Assembly (NCBI GenBank): GCA_963807925.1
Contig: CAWEDP010000002.1
Span: 1,612,001-1,676,000, forward strand
Source of the DNA: CAWEDP01 sp963807925
Lineage (GTDB): Bacteria; Acidobacteriota; Vicinamibacteria; Vicinamibacterales; CAVVIG01
Length of the DNA: 64,000 bases
Reading direction: 5' to 3'
Shown here: positions 19,101 through 27,206 of the stretch, one piece after another
How the letters are laid out: the number at the start of each line of letters is the position of its first letter
Numbering within the stretch: position 1 is the first letter of the stretch
The notes under the pieces: model-generated
The model's input: only the letters and a program-made list of their open reading frames with translations
The model's database searches: none
What the model was told of the DNA's origin: nothing
Program-made: the position numbers and the translations under genes

Positions 19101-19237
19101 TGGTGGTCGGCGGCCTGCTGTTCTCGCAGCTCGTCACGCTCTATCTCACCCCGGTCGTCTACACCTACATGGCCCAGATCCAGGGAGCATTCGGAAAGCG
19201 CCGCCCGGTCACCGAGCCGGTGCCCACCACCGTCTGA
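16112..19237 (+). CDS. RND efflux permease, HAE1 type (pump 3, MdtC-like position)
   Basis: A 1041-aa RND exporter. The chosen start is GTG 16112 (VNISEGFIKRPIATSLL), which aligns with the MNLSEIFIRRP start of its neighbour; the frame continues upstream only through a repeat copy. TM4 has VDDAIVMLEN and TM11 has RFRPIMMTTMAALLG. In TM10 the motif reads IVEKNAIMQ instead of VKKNAIMQ: the essential lysine before NAI is kept and the neighbouring Lys is Glu. With the preceding permease it probably forms a heteromeric MdtBC-like pump sharing the 11.5-kb adaptor. A hairpin and a 128-bp gap follow. Confidence 0.94.
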   Translation: MNISEGFIKRPIATSLLMAAIALFGLVAYRSLPVSDLPNIDFPTLLVTASLPGASPETMGASVATPLENQFSNIAGLESMTSVNSLGTTQVTLEFDLNRNLDGAAVDVQGAISQAARLLPPGMPTPPTFTKVNPADQPVLYLVITSTTMPPWTLDEYAETRIAQRVSTISGVAQVQVLGSQKYAMHAQLDPHALAARQIGINEVETALKNWNVNTPTGTIAGLHKAFTLQASGQLLNAEQYKSMVVAFRKGAPVRLEELGKIVDGVEDERTASWFYTPDGEQRAITLGIQRQPGTNTIAVADAVKALLPQFRAELPASVHLDVLYDRSDTIRESYRDVQFTMLLTLALVIMVIFVFLRNMWATVIPSLALPFSIIGTFAVMYLLGYSLDNLSMMALILSVGFVVDDAIVMLENIYRHVELGEEPLTASLVGSREIGFTIVSMTLSLAAVFIPVLFMGGVLGRLFREFSVSICVAILISGVVSVTLTPMLCSRFLKRPSSHAEGRFGRATERGFQWLLNGYDRTLQVVLRHRPATMGAFVLVLALTVLLFLIVPKGFIPDQDTDQIAVTTEAAQGTAFDKLVEYQNQVADIIRRDPNVEGLVSTIGGSAAATLGGPNLGQIVVHLKPRGDRDELATEIIGKLRPEIATVPGMEVYLQNPPTVRIGGQVSKSLYQFSMQSPDRNQLYAAARALRKALGEVPGIEDLTSDLEVTSPQVDVDIDRDKAAALGLTANQIENSFYDAYGPRWVSTIYAPVNEYKVLLELAPEYQRDPTALSLLYFKVGGTGAGPVVPLDTLAHVKQTIGPQTVNHFGQLPSVTISFGLAPGASLGTVLTQVREIATRTLPESVTGQFQGAAKAFQSSLGNLAILLLIAVMVVYIVLGILYESYIHPLTILSGLPSAAFGALITLLVFRMDLNIYAFVGMIMLIGIVEKNAIMQIDFALEAERSGMTSERAIYQGCLIRFRPIMMTTMAALLGAVPIALGYGAGGEARQPLGLVVVGGLLFSQLVTLYLTPVVYTYMAQIQGAFGKRRPVTEPVPTTV

Positions 19238-19277
19238 CCGAGGGTCAGGGTTTTCGGCCGCTCCCGCCATAAGCAAA

Positions 19278-19311
19278 CACGATCCACCGCATAAACAAAT
19301 GCGGGGTCGTG
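19278..19311 (+). terminator. Hairpin downstream of pump 3
   Basis: A long inverted repeat: ccgcat, loop aaacaa, atgcgg (19287-19304), extended outwards by cacgatcc against ggtcgtg with one bulge. It lies 40 bases after the pump 3 stop and 55 bases before the next adaptor. A moderately AT-rich stretch follows (gccgtaatttcgtcataaaatt), but there is no clean T-run. It may be a terminator or an operator for the last RND operon. The structure is clear; its role is not. Confidence 0.4.
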
Positions 19312-19365
19312 CCGTAATTTCGTCATAAAATTGATCTTTCCGTTCCCTTGCGGAAGGTTTCCACC

Positions 19366-20706
19366 GTGCTGCCTTGTACCCGTCCGATCTCTGCGCGGCG
19401 CCGCGGCGGCGCCCTGCCTCTCTTGCCGGCTCTTCTGATTGCTGCCGTGGCATCGGCGGCGTGTACCGGGACAAGCGATTCGAGCGGACTTGCGGCCGGC
19501 CGCAAGGGCGCCGACGGGCGGGGGGCCGGCGCCTCCGTGCACGTCGAGACCGCGCAGCCCAGCCGCATCAGCGTGGAACGGCGCGTCGAGCTGTCGGGCA
19601 CGCTGGTCTCGCCCGATCAGGCCAAGGTGAGCGCCGAAGTGGCGGGCATCGTTCGCGACGTGCCGGTTCAGCTCGGCAGCGAAATCCGGGTCGGAGACGT
19701 GCTGGTCCGGATCGAGCCGCGCGAGCTCGCGCTCGCCCTCGAGCGTGCCGAGAGCGCGCTCCGGCAGGTCGAGGCGCAGCTGGGCATCGACCGCGCACAG
19801 GACGAGCAGCCGCCGCCCGACGATCAGATCGCGTCGGTCCTTCAGGCGATGGCCAACCGCGACGACGCGCGGGCCGCGTTCGACCGCGCGCGACAGCTGA
19901 ACGGCCGCGGCCTGCTGCCCAAGTCCGACCGCGACACGGCGGAGACGCGCCTCAAGGTCACCGAGGCGAACTACCAGGCCGCCGTCGACACGGTGCGCAG
20001 CCTCAAGGCCAGCCTCCAGGATCGGCGCGCCGCCTACGAGCTGGCCCAGAAGAAGCTCAACGACGCCGTCGTGCGCGCGCCGGTGGCCGGCTCGGTCGCC
20101 GAGCGGCTGGTGCAGCCCGGCGAGTACATCCGCGAGAACACGCCGGTGGCCACGATCGTCCAGATGCAGCCCTTGAAGCTCAAGACCGCGATTCAGGAGA
20201 AGCACGCGGGCGTCATCGCCCCCGGTCAGTCGGTCGACTTCATGGTCGAAGCGTTTCCGGGGCGGCTGTTCCACGGCACGGTGGCGTACGTGAGCCCCGC
20301 TGTCGATCAGGCGACGCGAACCTTCCCGGTCGAGGTGCTCGTCGACAACGCGGATCGGACGCTCAAGCCTGGATTCTTCGCCAATGGATCGGTGCTGACG
20401 CGGGTCGACGACAGCGTGCTCGCCGCGCCCGACGATGCGGTTTCGACGCTGGCGGGCGTGTCGACGGTGTTTGTCATCGAAGACGGGCGCGCGCGCCAGC
20501 AGCCAGTGACGCTCGGTGCGCGCAAGGACAGGCTGATCGAGATCGTGGACGGGCTGCAGGGCAGCGAAGCGCTCGCGACGAGCAACGTGAACCAGCTCGC
20601 GACCGGGACCGCCGTCACCACCGGCGACGAGGCGGTGCCGGCGGGCCCCGGCCAGCGGCGCGCCGGCGCCGGCGGCCGCCGCGGCCGGCAGGGAGCAGGC
20701 CGATGA
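19366..20706 (+). CDS. RND efflux periplasmic adaptor (lipoprotein)
   Basis: A 446-aa membrane-fusion protein. GTG 19366 is preferred because GGAAGG lies eight bases upstream; an in-frame TTG at 19348 would add six residues. The lipobox is AVASAAC. The domains are a first lipoyl strand (VSAEVAGIVRDVPVQLGSEI), a hairpin of about 110 residues with an extra acidic loop (DEQPPPDDQ), a second lipoyl half (VRAPVAGSVAERLVQPGEY), a beta-barrel (VDQATRTFPVEVLVDN, LKPGFFANG) and a membrane-proximal domain. The C-terminal 30 residues are Gly/Arg/Ala-rich. The stop overlaps the pump 4 start (ATGA). Confidence 0.93.
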   Translation: MLPCTRPISARRRGGALPLLPALLIAAVASAACTGTSDSSGLAAGRKGADGRGAGASVHVETAQPSRISVERRVELSGTLVSPDQAKVSAEVAGIVRDVPVQLGSEIRVGDVLVRIEPRELALALERAESALRQVEAQLGIDRAQDEQPPPDDQIASVLQAMANRDDARAAFDRARQLNGRGLLPKSDRDTAETRLKVTEANYQAAVDTVRSLKASLQDRRAAYELAQKKLNDAVVRAPVAGSVAERLVQPGEYIRENTPVATIVQMQPLKLKTAIQEKHAGVIAPGQSVDFMVEAFPGRLFHGTVAYVSPAVDQATRTFPVEVLVDNADRTLKPGFFANGSVLTRVDDSVLAAPDDAVSTLAGVSTVFVIEDGRARQQPVTLGARKDRLIEIVDGLQGSEALATSNVNQLATGTAVTTGDEAVPAGPGQRRAGAGGRRGRQGAGR

Positions 20707-23700
20707 AGCTCGCCGACGTCAGCGTCAGGCGGCCGGTCTTCGCGATCATGATGACCGCCGCGCTCATCGTGCTCGGCGCCTTCTCGTACAAGGATCTCGG
20801 CCTCGATCTGATGCCGAAGACCGACCAGCCGGTGGTGAACGTGCAGGTCCAGCTGCCCGGCGCCAGCGCCGAGGAAGTGGAAACGCAGATCACCAAGCGG
20901 ATCGAGGAGGCGGTCAACACGATCAGCGGGATCGACGAGCTGCGCGCCAGCTCCAATCAGGGCCAGGGGCAGGTGAGCATCACCTTTACGCTCGAGCGCG
21001 ACATCGAGGCCGCCACCCAGGACGTCCGCGACAAGGTGGCCACCATCGTCGGGCGGTTTCCGCGCGACGCGGGGGCGCCGCAGATCCAGAAGCAGGATCC
21101 GGATGCCGCGCCGATCCTCCAGTTCAACGTGTTCGGGCCGCGCACGCAGAAGGAGATCACCGACATCGCCGACAAGCAGATCAAGCAGGTGGTGGAGACG
21201 GTGAAGGACGTCGGCGCCATCTCGCTGCAGGGCGAGCGCCGCCGCGAGATCCAGCTGCTGCTGAACGCGGACCGGCTCAACGCCTACGGGCTGACCGTCG
21301 ACCAGGTGCGCACCGCCATCACCCGGCAGAACGTCGAGGTGCCGGGCGGCAACTTCATCAGCGGGCCGTCGGAAGTGGCGCTGCGCACGCTCGGCCGCAT
21401 CCGCAACGTCGACGATTTCAATCGCATCGTCCTGGCGTACCGCGAAGGATCCGTCATCACGTTTGCGGACGTGGGGCGCGTGGAGGACGGCATCCAGGAG
21501 GTCCGCGGGATCAACAAGCTGAACGGCGAGTCGGCCGTGGGGCTCCAGGTCCGGAAGCAGTCGGGCACCAACACCGTCGAGGTCGTCGACCGCGTGCTCG
21601 ACAAGTTGAGCCAGATCCAGGCGACGCTGCCCCCGGATCTCCGGATCAGCGTCGGCAACGACCAGTCGCGCTACATCCGCAAGTCGTTCGAGGAGATCAG
21701 GCTCCACCTCCTGCTCGGCGGGCTCCTCGCCAGCGTGGTCGTGTTCTTCTTCATCCGGAACCTGCGCGTCACCCTGATCGCGGCGCTCGCGGTGCCGACC
21801 TCCATCATCGGGACGTTCACGTTCATGAAAGTGTTCGGCTTCACGCTGAACAACATGACGATGCTCGCGCTCTCGCTCGCCACCGGCATCGTCATCGACG
21901 ATGCGATCGTGGTGCTCGAAAACGTGTTCCGGTTCGTGGAGGAGAAGGGGCTGTCGCCGAAGGAGGCGGCCGCCGACGCGACGGCGGAAATCGGTCTGGC
22001 GGTCATGGCGACGACCCTGTCGCTCGTCGTCATCTTCGTGCCGGTGGCGTTCATGACCGGGCAGATCGGCCGCTATTTCTACAGCTTCGGCATCACCTCG
22101 GCGGCCGCCATCCTGATCTCGATGTTCGTCTCCTTCACGCTCACGCCCGCGCTCTGCGCGACGTGGCTGAAGAAGGAGGACGCCCAGATCGGATCACTCC
22201 ACGACCAAGTCGAGCGGGATGTACGCCGCGATGGATCGCCTCTACGGCCGCATGCTCGAGTGGTCGCTGCGCCATCGGCTGATCATGGTGACCATTGCCG
22301 GAGCCGTGGTCGCCTCGGCGGCGCTCCTGTACCCGTCGGTCGGCAAGGAGCTCGTGCCCGACGACGACCAGGGCGAGTTCAGCGTCAACATCCGCCTGCC
22401 GCGCGGCACCAGCCATCCGCGGACCGTGGAGTTCGTCGAGCCGATCGAGAAGGAGATCCTGGCGCTGCCCGATCTGAGCCGCGTGCAGGAGTTCATCGGC
22501 GCCGGGAACGCCAACTTCAACATCACCATGACGCCGCTCGAAGAGCGGAAGATCTCGCAGCAGGACCTGATGCGCCGCGTGCGGACGCTGCTCCGGAAGT
22601 ACCAGGGTGTCCGGATGAGCGTCTCGGGCGGCACCGACATCTCCGGCGCCGCCACCGGCGGCGGGGGCGGCCGCGGGGGAGGGGGCGGCAGCAGCAACCG
22701 GCTCCAGCTCCTGATTCAGGGGCCCGACATCGAGCAACTGCAGCAGTACACGACCCAGCTCATCGAGAAGGTTCGCACGATCGACGGCGTCGTCGACGTG
22801 GACTCCAACTTCGAGCCGACACAGCCGGAACTGCAGATTACCGTCGACCGCGCGCGGGCGGCCGACCTCGGCGTCAACATCGATTCGCTCGCCACGAATC
22901 TGCGGACGCTCGTCGGCGGCGAGGAGGTGTCGGAGTTCAAGGACGGCGACGACCAGATCATCGTCCGGCTCCGGCTCGACGAGCAGTTCCGGAACAATCC
23001 GGCGGCGATGGGCGACCTCCTGGTGCCGGCGGGGCCGAACCGGATCGTCAAGGTGAGCGACGTCGCGTCGCTCAAGAACGACCGGGGCCCGGCGTCGATC
23101 GACCGCTACAACCGGCAGCGGCAGATCTCGATCCAGGCGAACATCGACCGCGTGCCGCTCGGCGAGGTGCTCGCCGCCGCGCGTACGCGGGTGGAGGAGC
23201 TGCACCTGAAAGCCGGATACCAGGCGGTGTTCGGCGGCAGCGCGCGCACGCTGAACGAGGCGTCGAACAACTTCGTCATCGCCATCGTCCTGTCGATCGC
23301 CTTCATCTACATGGTGCTGGCGTCGCAGTTCAACAGCTTCATCCACCCGCTGACCATCATGACGTCTCTGCCGCTCAGCCTCCCGGCCGGTCTGCTCGCG
23401 CTGATGGCGTTCGGCATGACGATCAACGTCTACAGCGCCATCGGGCTGATGATGCTCTTCGGGATCGTGAAGAAGAACTCGATCCTGCAGGTCGACTACA
23501 CCAACACGCTGCGTGCGCAGGGGATGGAGCGCCACGAGGCGCTCATCGCCGCCAACCACGTGCGGCTGCGCCCGATTCTGATGACGACGATTGCCATCAT
23601 CGCCGGCATGATTCCGATCGCCCTCGGCAAGGGAGCCGGCGCCGGATCGCGGGCGTCGATGGCCATCACGATCCTCGGCGGCCAGGTGCTGTGCCTGCTG

Positions 23701-23829
23701 CTGACGCTGCTGGTGACGCCGGTCGTCTACTCGTATTTCGACGATCTGCGCGAATCGGCCCCGATGGCGGCCCTGCGCCGGGTGTGGCTGCAGAAGACGG
23801 GCCGCGGTGCGAAAGCGGCGGAGGCCTGA
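20703..23829 (+). CDS. RND efflux permease, HAE1 type (pump 4), frame broken at about 22191
   Basis: An RND exporter of about 1041 aa once one base is removed. The first part (MKLADVSVRRPVFAIMM to LKKEDAQI) holds TM1-TM6 with IDDAIVVLENVF in TM4. The second part (from about 22192; SSGMYAAMDRLYGRMLEW onward) holds TM7-TM12 with VKKNSILQVDYTN and RLRPILMTTIAII. The break is at gatcggatc (22187-22195); dropping one g gives AQIDHSTTKSSG, a normal inter-domain linker, and the total then divides by three. A Gly-rich loop (GGGGGRGGGGGSS, about residues 655-670) interrupts the porter domain. It differs from pumps 1-3 in TM4 and TM10 detail and is a more distant RND branch. Confidence 0.86.
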
Positions 23830-23937
23830 GCGGGCCGCGGGAACCAGGCGCCCGGGGAAACGCCTTGCGGCCGCTCCCGGGAGGCGCGACAATGAGGCGC
23901 GGCCATCGAGGCGCACGCGCCGGTTCCGCGCGGCGCC

Positions 23938-24408
23938 ATGGCCGGCCCGGCGGCACTCGTGAGCACGACCCTGACCTCCAGCGACCTCATCGATCGCGTC
24001 CGCCGGAAGCGGGCCGAACTCGACAGCTTCCTGTCGGCCGCGGTCCCGCGCAAGCGCCGCCTGCTCAACGTGACCATTGTCGGCGGCACCCTCGCGGCGG
24101 CGCTGACGGCCGGTCCCGCCGCCGGCGGGCAGTCCTTCACCGCGTGGCTCACCAAGACGCTGGCGCTGACCTCGCCGTCGTGGCGGCTGCTGTGCGCGTC
24201 GGCGACGGTGTGTTCGCTCATGGCCACCGTGGCCACCCAGCTCCTCAAGTCGCACCAGGTCGAGGAGAAGGTCACGCGCGCGCAGGCGTGCCGCGCCAAG
24301 CTCGAAGTGCTCGAGCTCGGTCTGGGCCTCGGGCAGATCGACCTCCGGCAGGCGAGCACCGAATACCTCCGCTGCGTGGAGGAGGCCGCCTTCCTGACCG
24401 CGTCCTGA
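23938..24408 (+). CDS. Two-TM protein of unknown function
   Basis: A 156-aa protein of unknown function. It has an N-terminal charged helix (DLIDRVRRKRAELDSFL), a basic RKRRLLN segment, TM1 (about 46-63), a second hydrophobic segment (about 81-100, WRLLCASATVCSLMATVATQLL), and a C-terminal amphipathic helical region with ARAKLEVLE-like sequence and EYLRCVEEAAFL. Both termini would face the cytosol. The arrangement recalls small SLATT-like proteins, but no motif proves this. No ribosome site is evident before ATG 23938; GTG 23959 is an alternative. It stands alone, convergent with folK 42 bases away. Confidence 0.7.
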   Translation: MAGPAALVSTTLTSSDLIDRVRRKRAELDSFLSAAVPRKRRLLNVTIVGGTLAAALTAGPAAGGQSFTAWLTKTLALTSPSWRLLCASATVCSLMATVATQLLKSHQVEEKVTRAQACRAKLEVLELGLGLGQIDLRQASTEYLRCVEEAAFLTAS

Positions 24409-24450
24409 GCCCGCCGCGCGCGATGTCGGCCGGGTCGGGAACGTGCCCGC

Positions 24451-24954
24451 TCATCGCAAGTCACCGCTGCGGGCGGACGCCAGCAGGCGGCGGAGCTCGG
24501 CCACGGTCAGGCCGGTCACCGGATCCCGCAAATCGGGCGCCACCTCCGCCAGCGGGTCGAGCACGAACGCGCGCTCGCGAAATCGCGGATGGGGCACGAC
24601 GAGGTCGGGCGGCGCATCGACGATCGCATCGCCCAACAGGATGAGATCCAGGTCGAGCGTCCGCGGCGCTGCCGCGTAGGGGCGTTCACGTCCGCGCTCG
24701 CGCTCGATCCCCAGCAGGCGGTCCAACAGCTCGCGCGCCGGGAGCGCGGTCGTGCCGGCGGCCGCGGCGTTCAGGAAGTCCGGCTGCTCGCCGGTGACGC
24801 CGGCCGGGGCTGTTTCGTGGTACGCGGACAGGCGGAGATCGTCGATCAGCGTCCGCAGGCGCGCCGCCGCGTAGTCGAGGTTGGAGCGGCGGTCTCCGAG
24901 GTTGCTGCCGAGCGCGACGGCGACGGGAACGTGCGGCGGCGTCAGCCGATCCAC
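24451..24954 (-). CDS. folK: 2-amino-4-hydroxy-6-hydroxymethyldihydropteridine pyrophosphokinase
   Basis: A 167-aa HPPK, which transfers pyrophosphate from ATP to 6-hydroxymethyl-7,8-dihydropterin in folate synthesis; cytosolic. Motifs are VAVALGSNLGDR near the start, a substrate loop AYHETAPAGVTGEQPDFLN, the ATP/Mg site RERPYAAAPRTLDLDLIL and the product-site VPHPRFRERAFVLDPL. The start chosen is GTG at 24954, which gives the normal family length and overlaps the upstream gene by 13 bases; the frame is open further but not family-like. It is the last gene of the minus-strand run. Confidence 0.93.
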   Translation of the reverse strand: MDRLTPPHVPVAVALGSNLGDRRSNLDYAAARLRTLIDDLRLSAYHETAPAGVTGEQPDFLNAAAAGTTALPARELLDRLLGIERERGRERPYAAAPRTLDLDLILLGDAIVDAPPDLVVPHPRFRERAFVLDPLAEVAPDLRDPVTGLTVAELRRLLASARSGDLR

Positions 24955-25428
24955 CGCGAGGGAAGGACTTCGCCTTGCGCCGGACCGGCCACGTCGGAGC
25001 GGCGGCCGAGCAGGTCGGTCCGCCCGGCGGACGCCTGGTCGAAGAAGCGCTTCTGCTCCAGCGTTTCGCCCAGGATGACGCGCAGCATGCCGCGATGGCG
25101 CGCGTCGGTCATCGCCTCCACGCGCGGACGCCATCGGTCGACGAAGGCCTGGGCGTCGCGTGCGTCCTCGTCGATGATGCCGGCCGCCCGGTCGGCGCCC
25201 TTCCCCTCACCGGGCCGCGCGGGCTCGGACTGCCGGGGGAGCGTGCCGCCCAGCATGTCGATCGCCTTGGCGACCCACGAGAGCTGCATCTCTTCGCGCG
25301 CGAGGATGTACTGGTAGGTGTTGTTCGCGTCGTACTGGGCGACCAGGCGCGCTCCGGCCTGGTGCTGCAGCATCATCAGGAGCTTCTGGCGGTAGAACTC
25401 CTGGAGAAGCGGCAGAGGTCGCGTTCAC
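24942..25428 (-). CDS. Possible ferritin-like protein, frame broken at about 25407
   Basis: About 161 aa if one base is removed. The GTG start (25428) overlaps the stop of the DksA-like gene (GTGA). The first codons read VNATSAA; after dropping one a from ggagaagc (25403-25410) the frame continues LQEFYRQKLLMMLQHQ. The main body is all-helical: a first helix with QYDANNTYQYILAREEMQLSWVAKAID and a later RHRGMLRVILGETLEQKRFFDQA, each with Glu/His spacing reminiscent of ferritin-like four-helix bundles. The metal ligands are not certain. ATG 25376 would give an uninterrupted 144-aa version. It sits between a DksA-like gene and folK. Confidence 0.6.
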
Positions 25429-25761
25429 GCGTTCTGCTTTTCCTTGCAGGTGATGCAGACGCGCGTCCACGGAATCGCATTGAGGCGCGCTTCGGCAATC
25501 GGCTCGCCGCAGTCGCGGCAGACGCCGTAGGTGCCCTTCTCGATCCGCCACAGCGCCTCTTCGATCGCCTGCAGGATCTTCGCGTCGGTCTGCTTCAACT
25601 TCAGTTGAATGTGGACTTCGTTGTTGCCGCTTGCCTGATCCGCCATGTCGCCCTGGCGCGTGTTGTTCTCCATCGACGCCTGCAGCGGCTTGATGCCGCC
25701 GGTGCCGACGAATCTCGCCGCGCTTCCGGAGAAGCGCGTCCTTGAAGTGCTGCACGTCCAT
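25425..25761 (-). CDS. DksA/TraR-family C4 zinc-finger protein, frame broken at about 25711
   Basis: About 111 aa after removing one base. The N-terminus (MDVQHFKDALLRKRGEI, from ATG 25761) is a typical DksA/TraR start, but the rest reads in the adjacent frame: VGTGGIKPLQASMENN, the helix LKQTDAKILQAIEEALWRIEKGTYG, and the zinc finger CRDCGEPIAEARLNAIPW to CITC (C-x2-C-x17-C-x2-C). Dropping one a at 25711-25712 joins them, with total length in whole codons. Family members bind the RNA polymerase secondary channel. The uninterrupted frame seen from 25865 has an unrelated N-terminus and is rejected as the true start. Confidence 0.82.
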
Positions 25762-25813
25762 GCTCCCCTGAACCCCTCTTGGGCGGGCCCCCTCCCGGGA
25801 CGCGCTCCCGGCC

Positions 25814-25830
25814 GAAGGCCCGCGCAGGGC
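25814..25830. other. Perfect 6-bp-stem hairpin between NCS2 permease and DksA-like gene
   Basis: aggccc, loop gcgca, gggcct lies in the 110-bp gap downstream of the NCS2 permease and upstream of the DksA-like start, in very GC-rich sequence. There is no T-run in either direction. It could attenuate transcription between the two genes; this is only a guess from position. Confidence 0.3.
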
Positions 25831-25871
25831 CTGCGTCCGGCAGGACCCGCGTAACGCTCGATCATAGCATT

Positions 25872-27199
25872 TCACCGCAGGAACACGTATCGCGCGAGGA
25901 ACGCCGCGGCGAACACGAGCACCAGCGGATGGATCTCGCGACGCCTGCCGGCGGCCGTTTTCAGCACCGCGAACGACACGAGGCCGAACGACACGCCCTC
26001 GGTGATGCTGACGGTGAGCGGCATGATCGCGAGCGTCAGGAACGCAGGAATCGCCTCGGTCGGATCGTCCCACGCGACGCGCCGCAGGCCGCCGAGCATC
26101 ATCGTGCCGACCAGAATCAGCGGAGGCGCAATCACGGGATAGAGCGTGGTCGTGCCGGTCGCGTAGCCGCCGCCGACCATCCGCACGAGCGGATAGAAGA
26201 GCAGCGACAGCAGGAAGAGGCCGGCCGTCACCACGCTCGCCAGGCCGGTCCGGCCGCCGGCCGCGACGCCCGCGCCGCTCTCGATGTACGCCGTCACCGT
26301 GGAGGTGCCGAGCAGGGCGCCGGCCACGGTGCCGATCGCATCGGCGAGGAGCGCCTCGCGGGCGCGCGGCAGCGTCCCGCCGCGCATCAGCCCCGCCTGT
26401 TCGCCGACGCCGACCAGCGTGCCCACCGAATCGAACAGCGCCAGCAGGAAGAACACGAGCACGACGGCGACCATCCCCGGCGCGAACGCGCCGGCGATGT
26501 CGAGGCGCATGAAGGTGGGCGCGAGCGACGGCGGCGCGCCCGCCAGGCCCTGGTACCTGCACGATGCCGAGCGCGAGGCCCGCCCCGGTGCTCGCGAGAA
26601 TGCCCCAGAGCAGCGCGCCCGGGACCCGCCGCGCCATCAGCACCGCCGTCAGCGCCAGCGCCGCGACCGCCAGCAGCACGGGCCGGCTGTGCAGGTCGCC
26701 GAGCGTCACCAGCGTGCCGGGCGCGGCCACGACGAGGCCCGCCCATTGCAGCCCGATCATCGCGATCAGCAGGCCGATGCCGCCGGCGATCGCGTGCTTG
26801 ATGGGCTCGGGGATCGCCGTGATCAGACGCTCGCGCAGGCCGATCCCGGCGGTGAGGATGAACACGAGGCCGGCCACCGCCACCCCGCCGAGCGCGATGG
26901 GCCACGGCACCTTCATGCCGACGACGACCGAGTAGGCGAAGAAGAAGTTGTGCCCCATCGCGGGGGCGACCGCGATTGGATAGTTGGCCAGCAGCGCCAT
27001 CAGGAGCGGTCGCAAACGCGGTCGCCAGGCACGTCGCCGTGAGCACGGCGCCGAAATCCATCCCGGCCGCCGACAGCACCGTCGGCTGCACGAAGATGAT
27101 GTACGCCATCGTCAGAAACGTGGTGAGGCCGGCGACCACCTCGGTGCGGACCGTGGTGCCGTGCGCCGTGAGCGCGAATTGCGAGTCGAGCAGGCGCAT
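25872..27199 (-). CDS. NCS2 (AzgA-type) purine permease, two frame breaks
   Basis: A proton-coupled purine-base (adenine/guanine/hypoxanthine-type) importer, about 441 aa when two single bases are removed (27007 and 26556/26557). The parts, in order, are MRLLDSQFALTAHGTTVRTE with TM1; NYPIAVAPAMGHNFFFAYS, equivalent to the family's N-x-P-x-A-x-A-P-G-M-G motif; and, after the second break, VFFLLALFDSVGTLVGVGEQAG and STVTAYIESGAGVAAGGRTGL, the substrate-site region. About 12 TM segments are visible in total. Total length minus two bases divides by three. It starts 7 bases after the stop of the FtsX-type permease gene. Substrate choice within purines is inferred from family only. Confidence 0.85.
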
Positions 27200-27206
27200 C
27201 CGGGCG

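Noticed and set aside
25762..25865. The uninterrupted upstream frame as the N-terminus of the DksA-like protein.
   Set aside because: Its sequence is Arg/Gly/Pro-rich and not family-like, while the other frame supplies a proper MDVQHFKDALLRKRGEI start just before the break.
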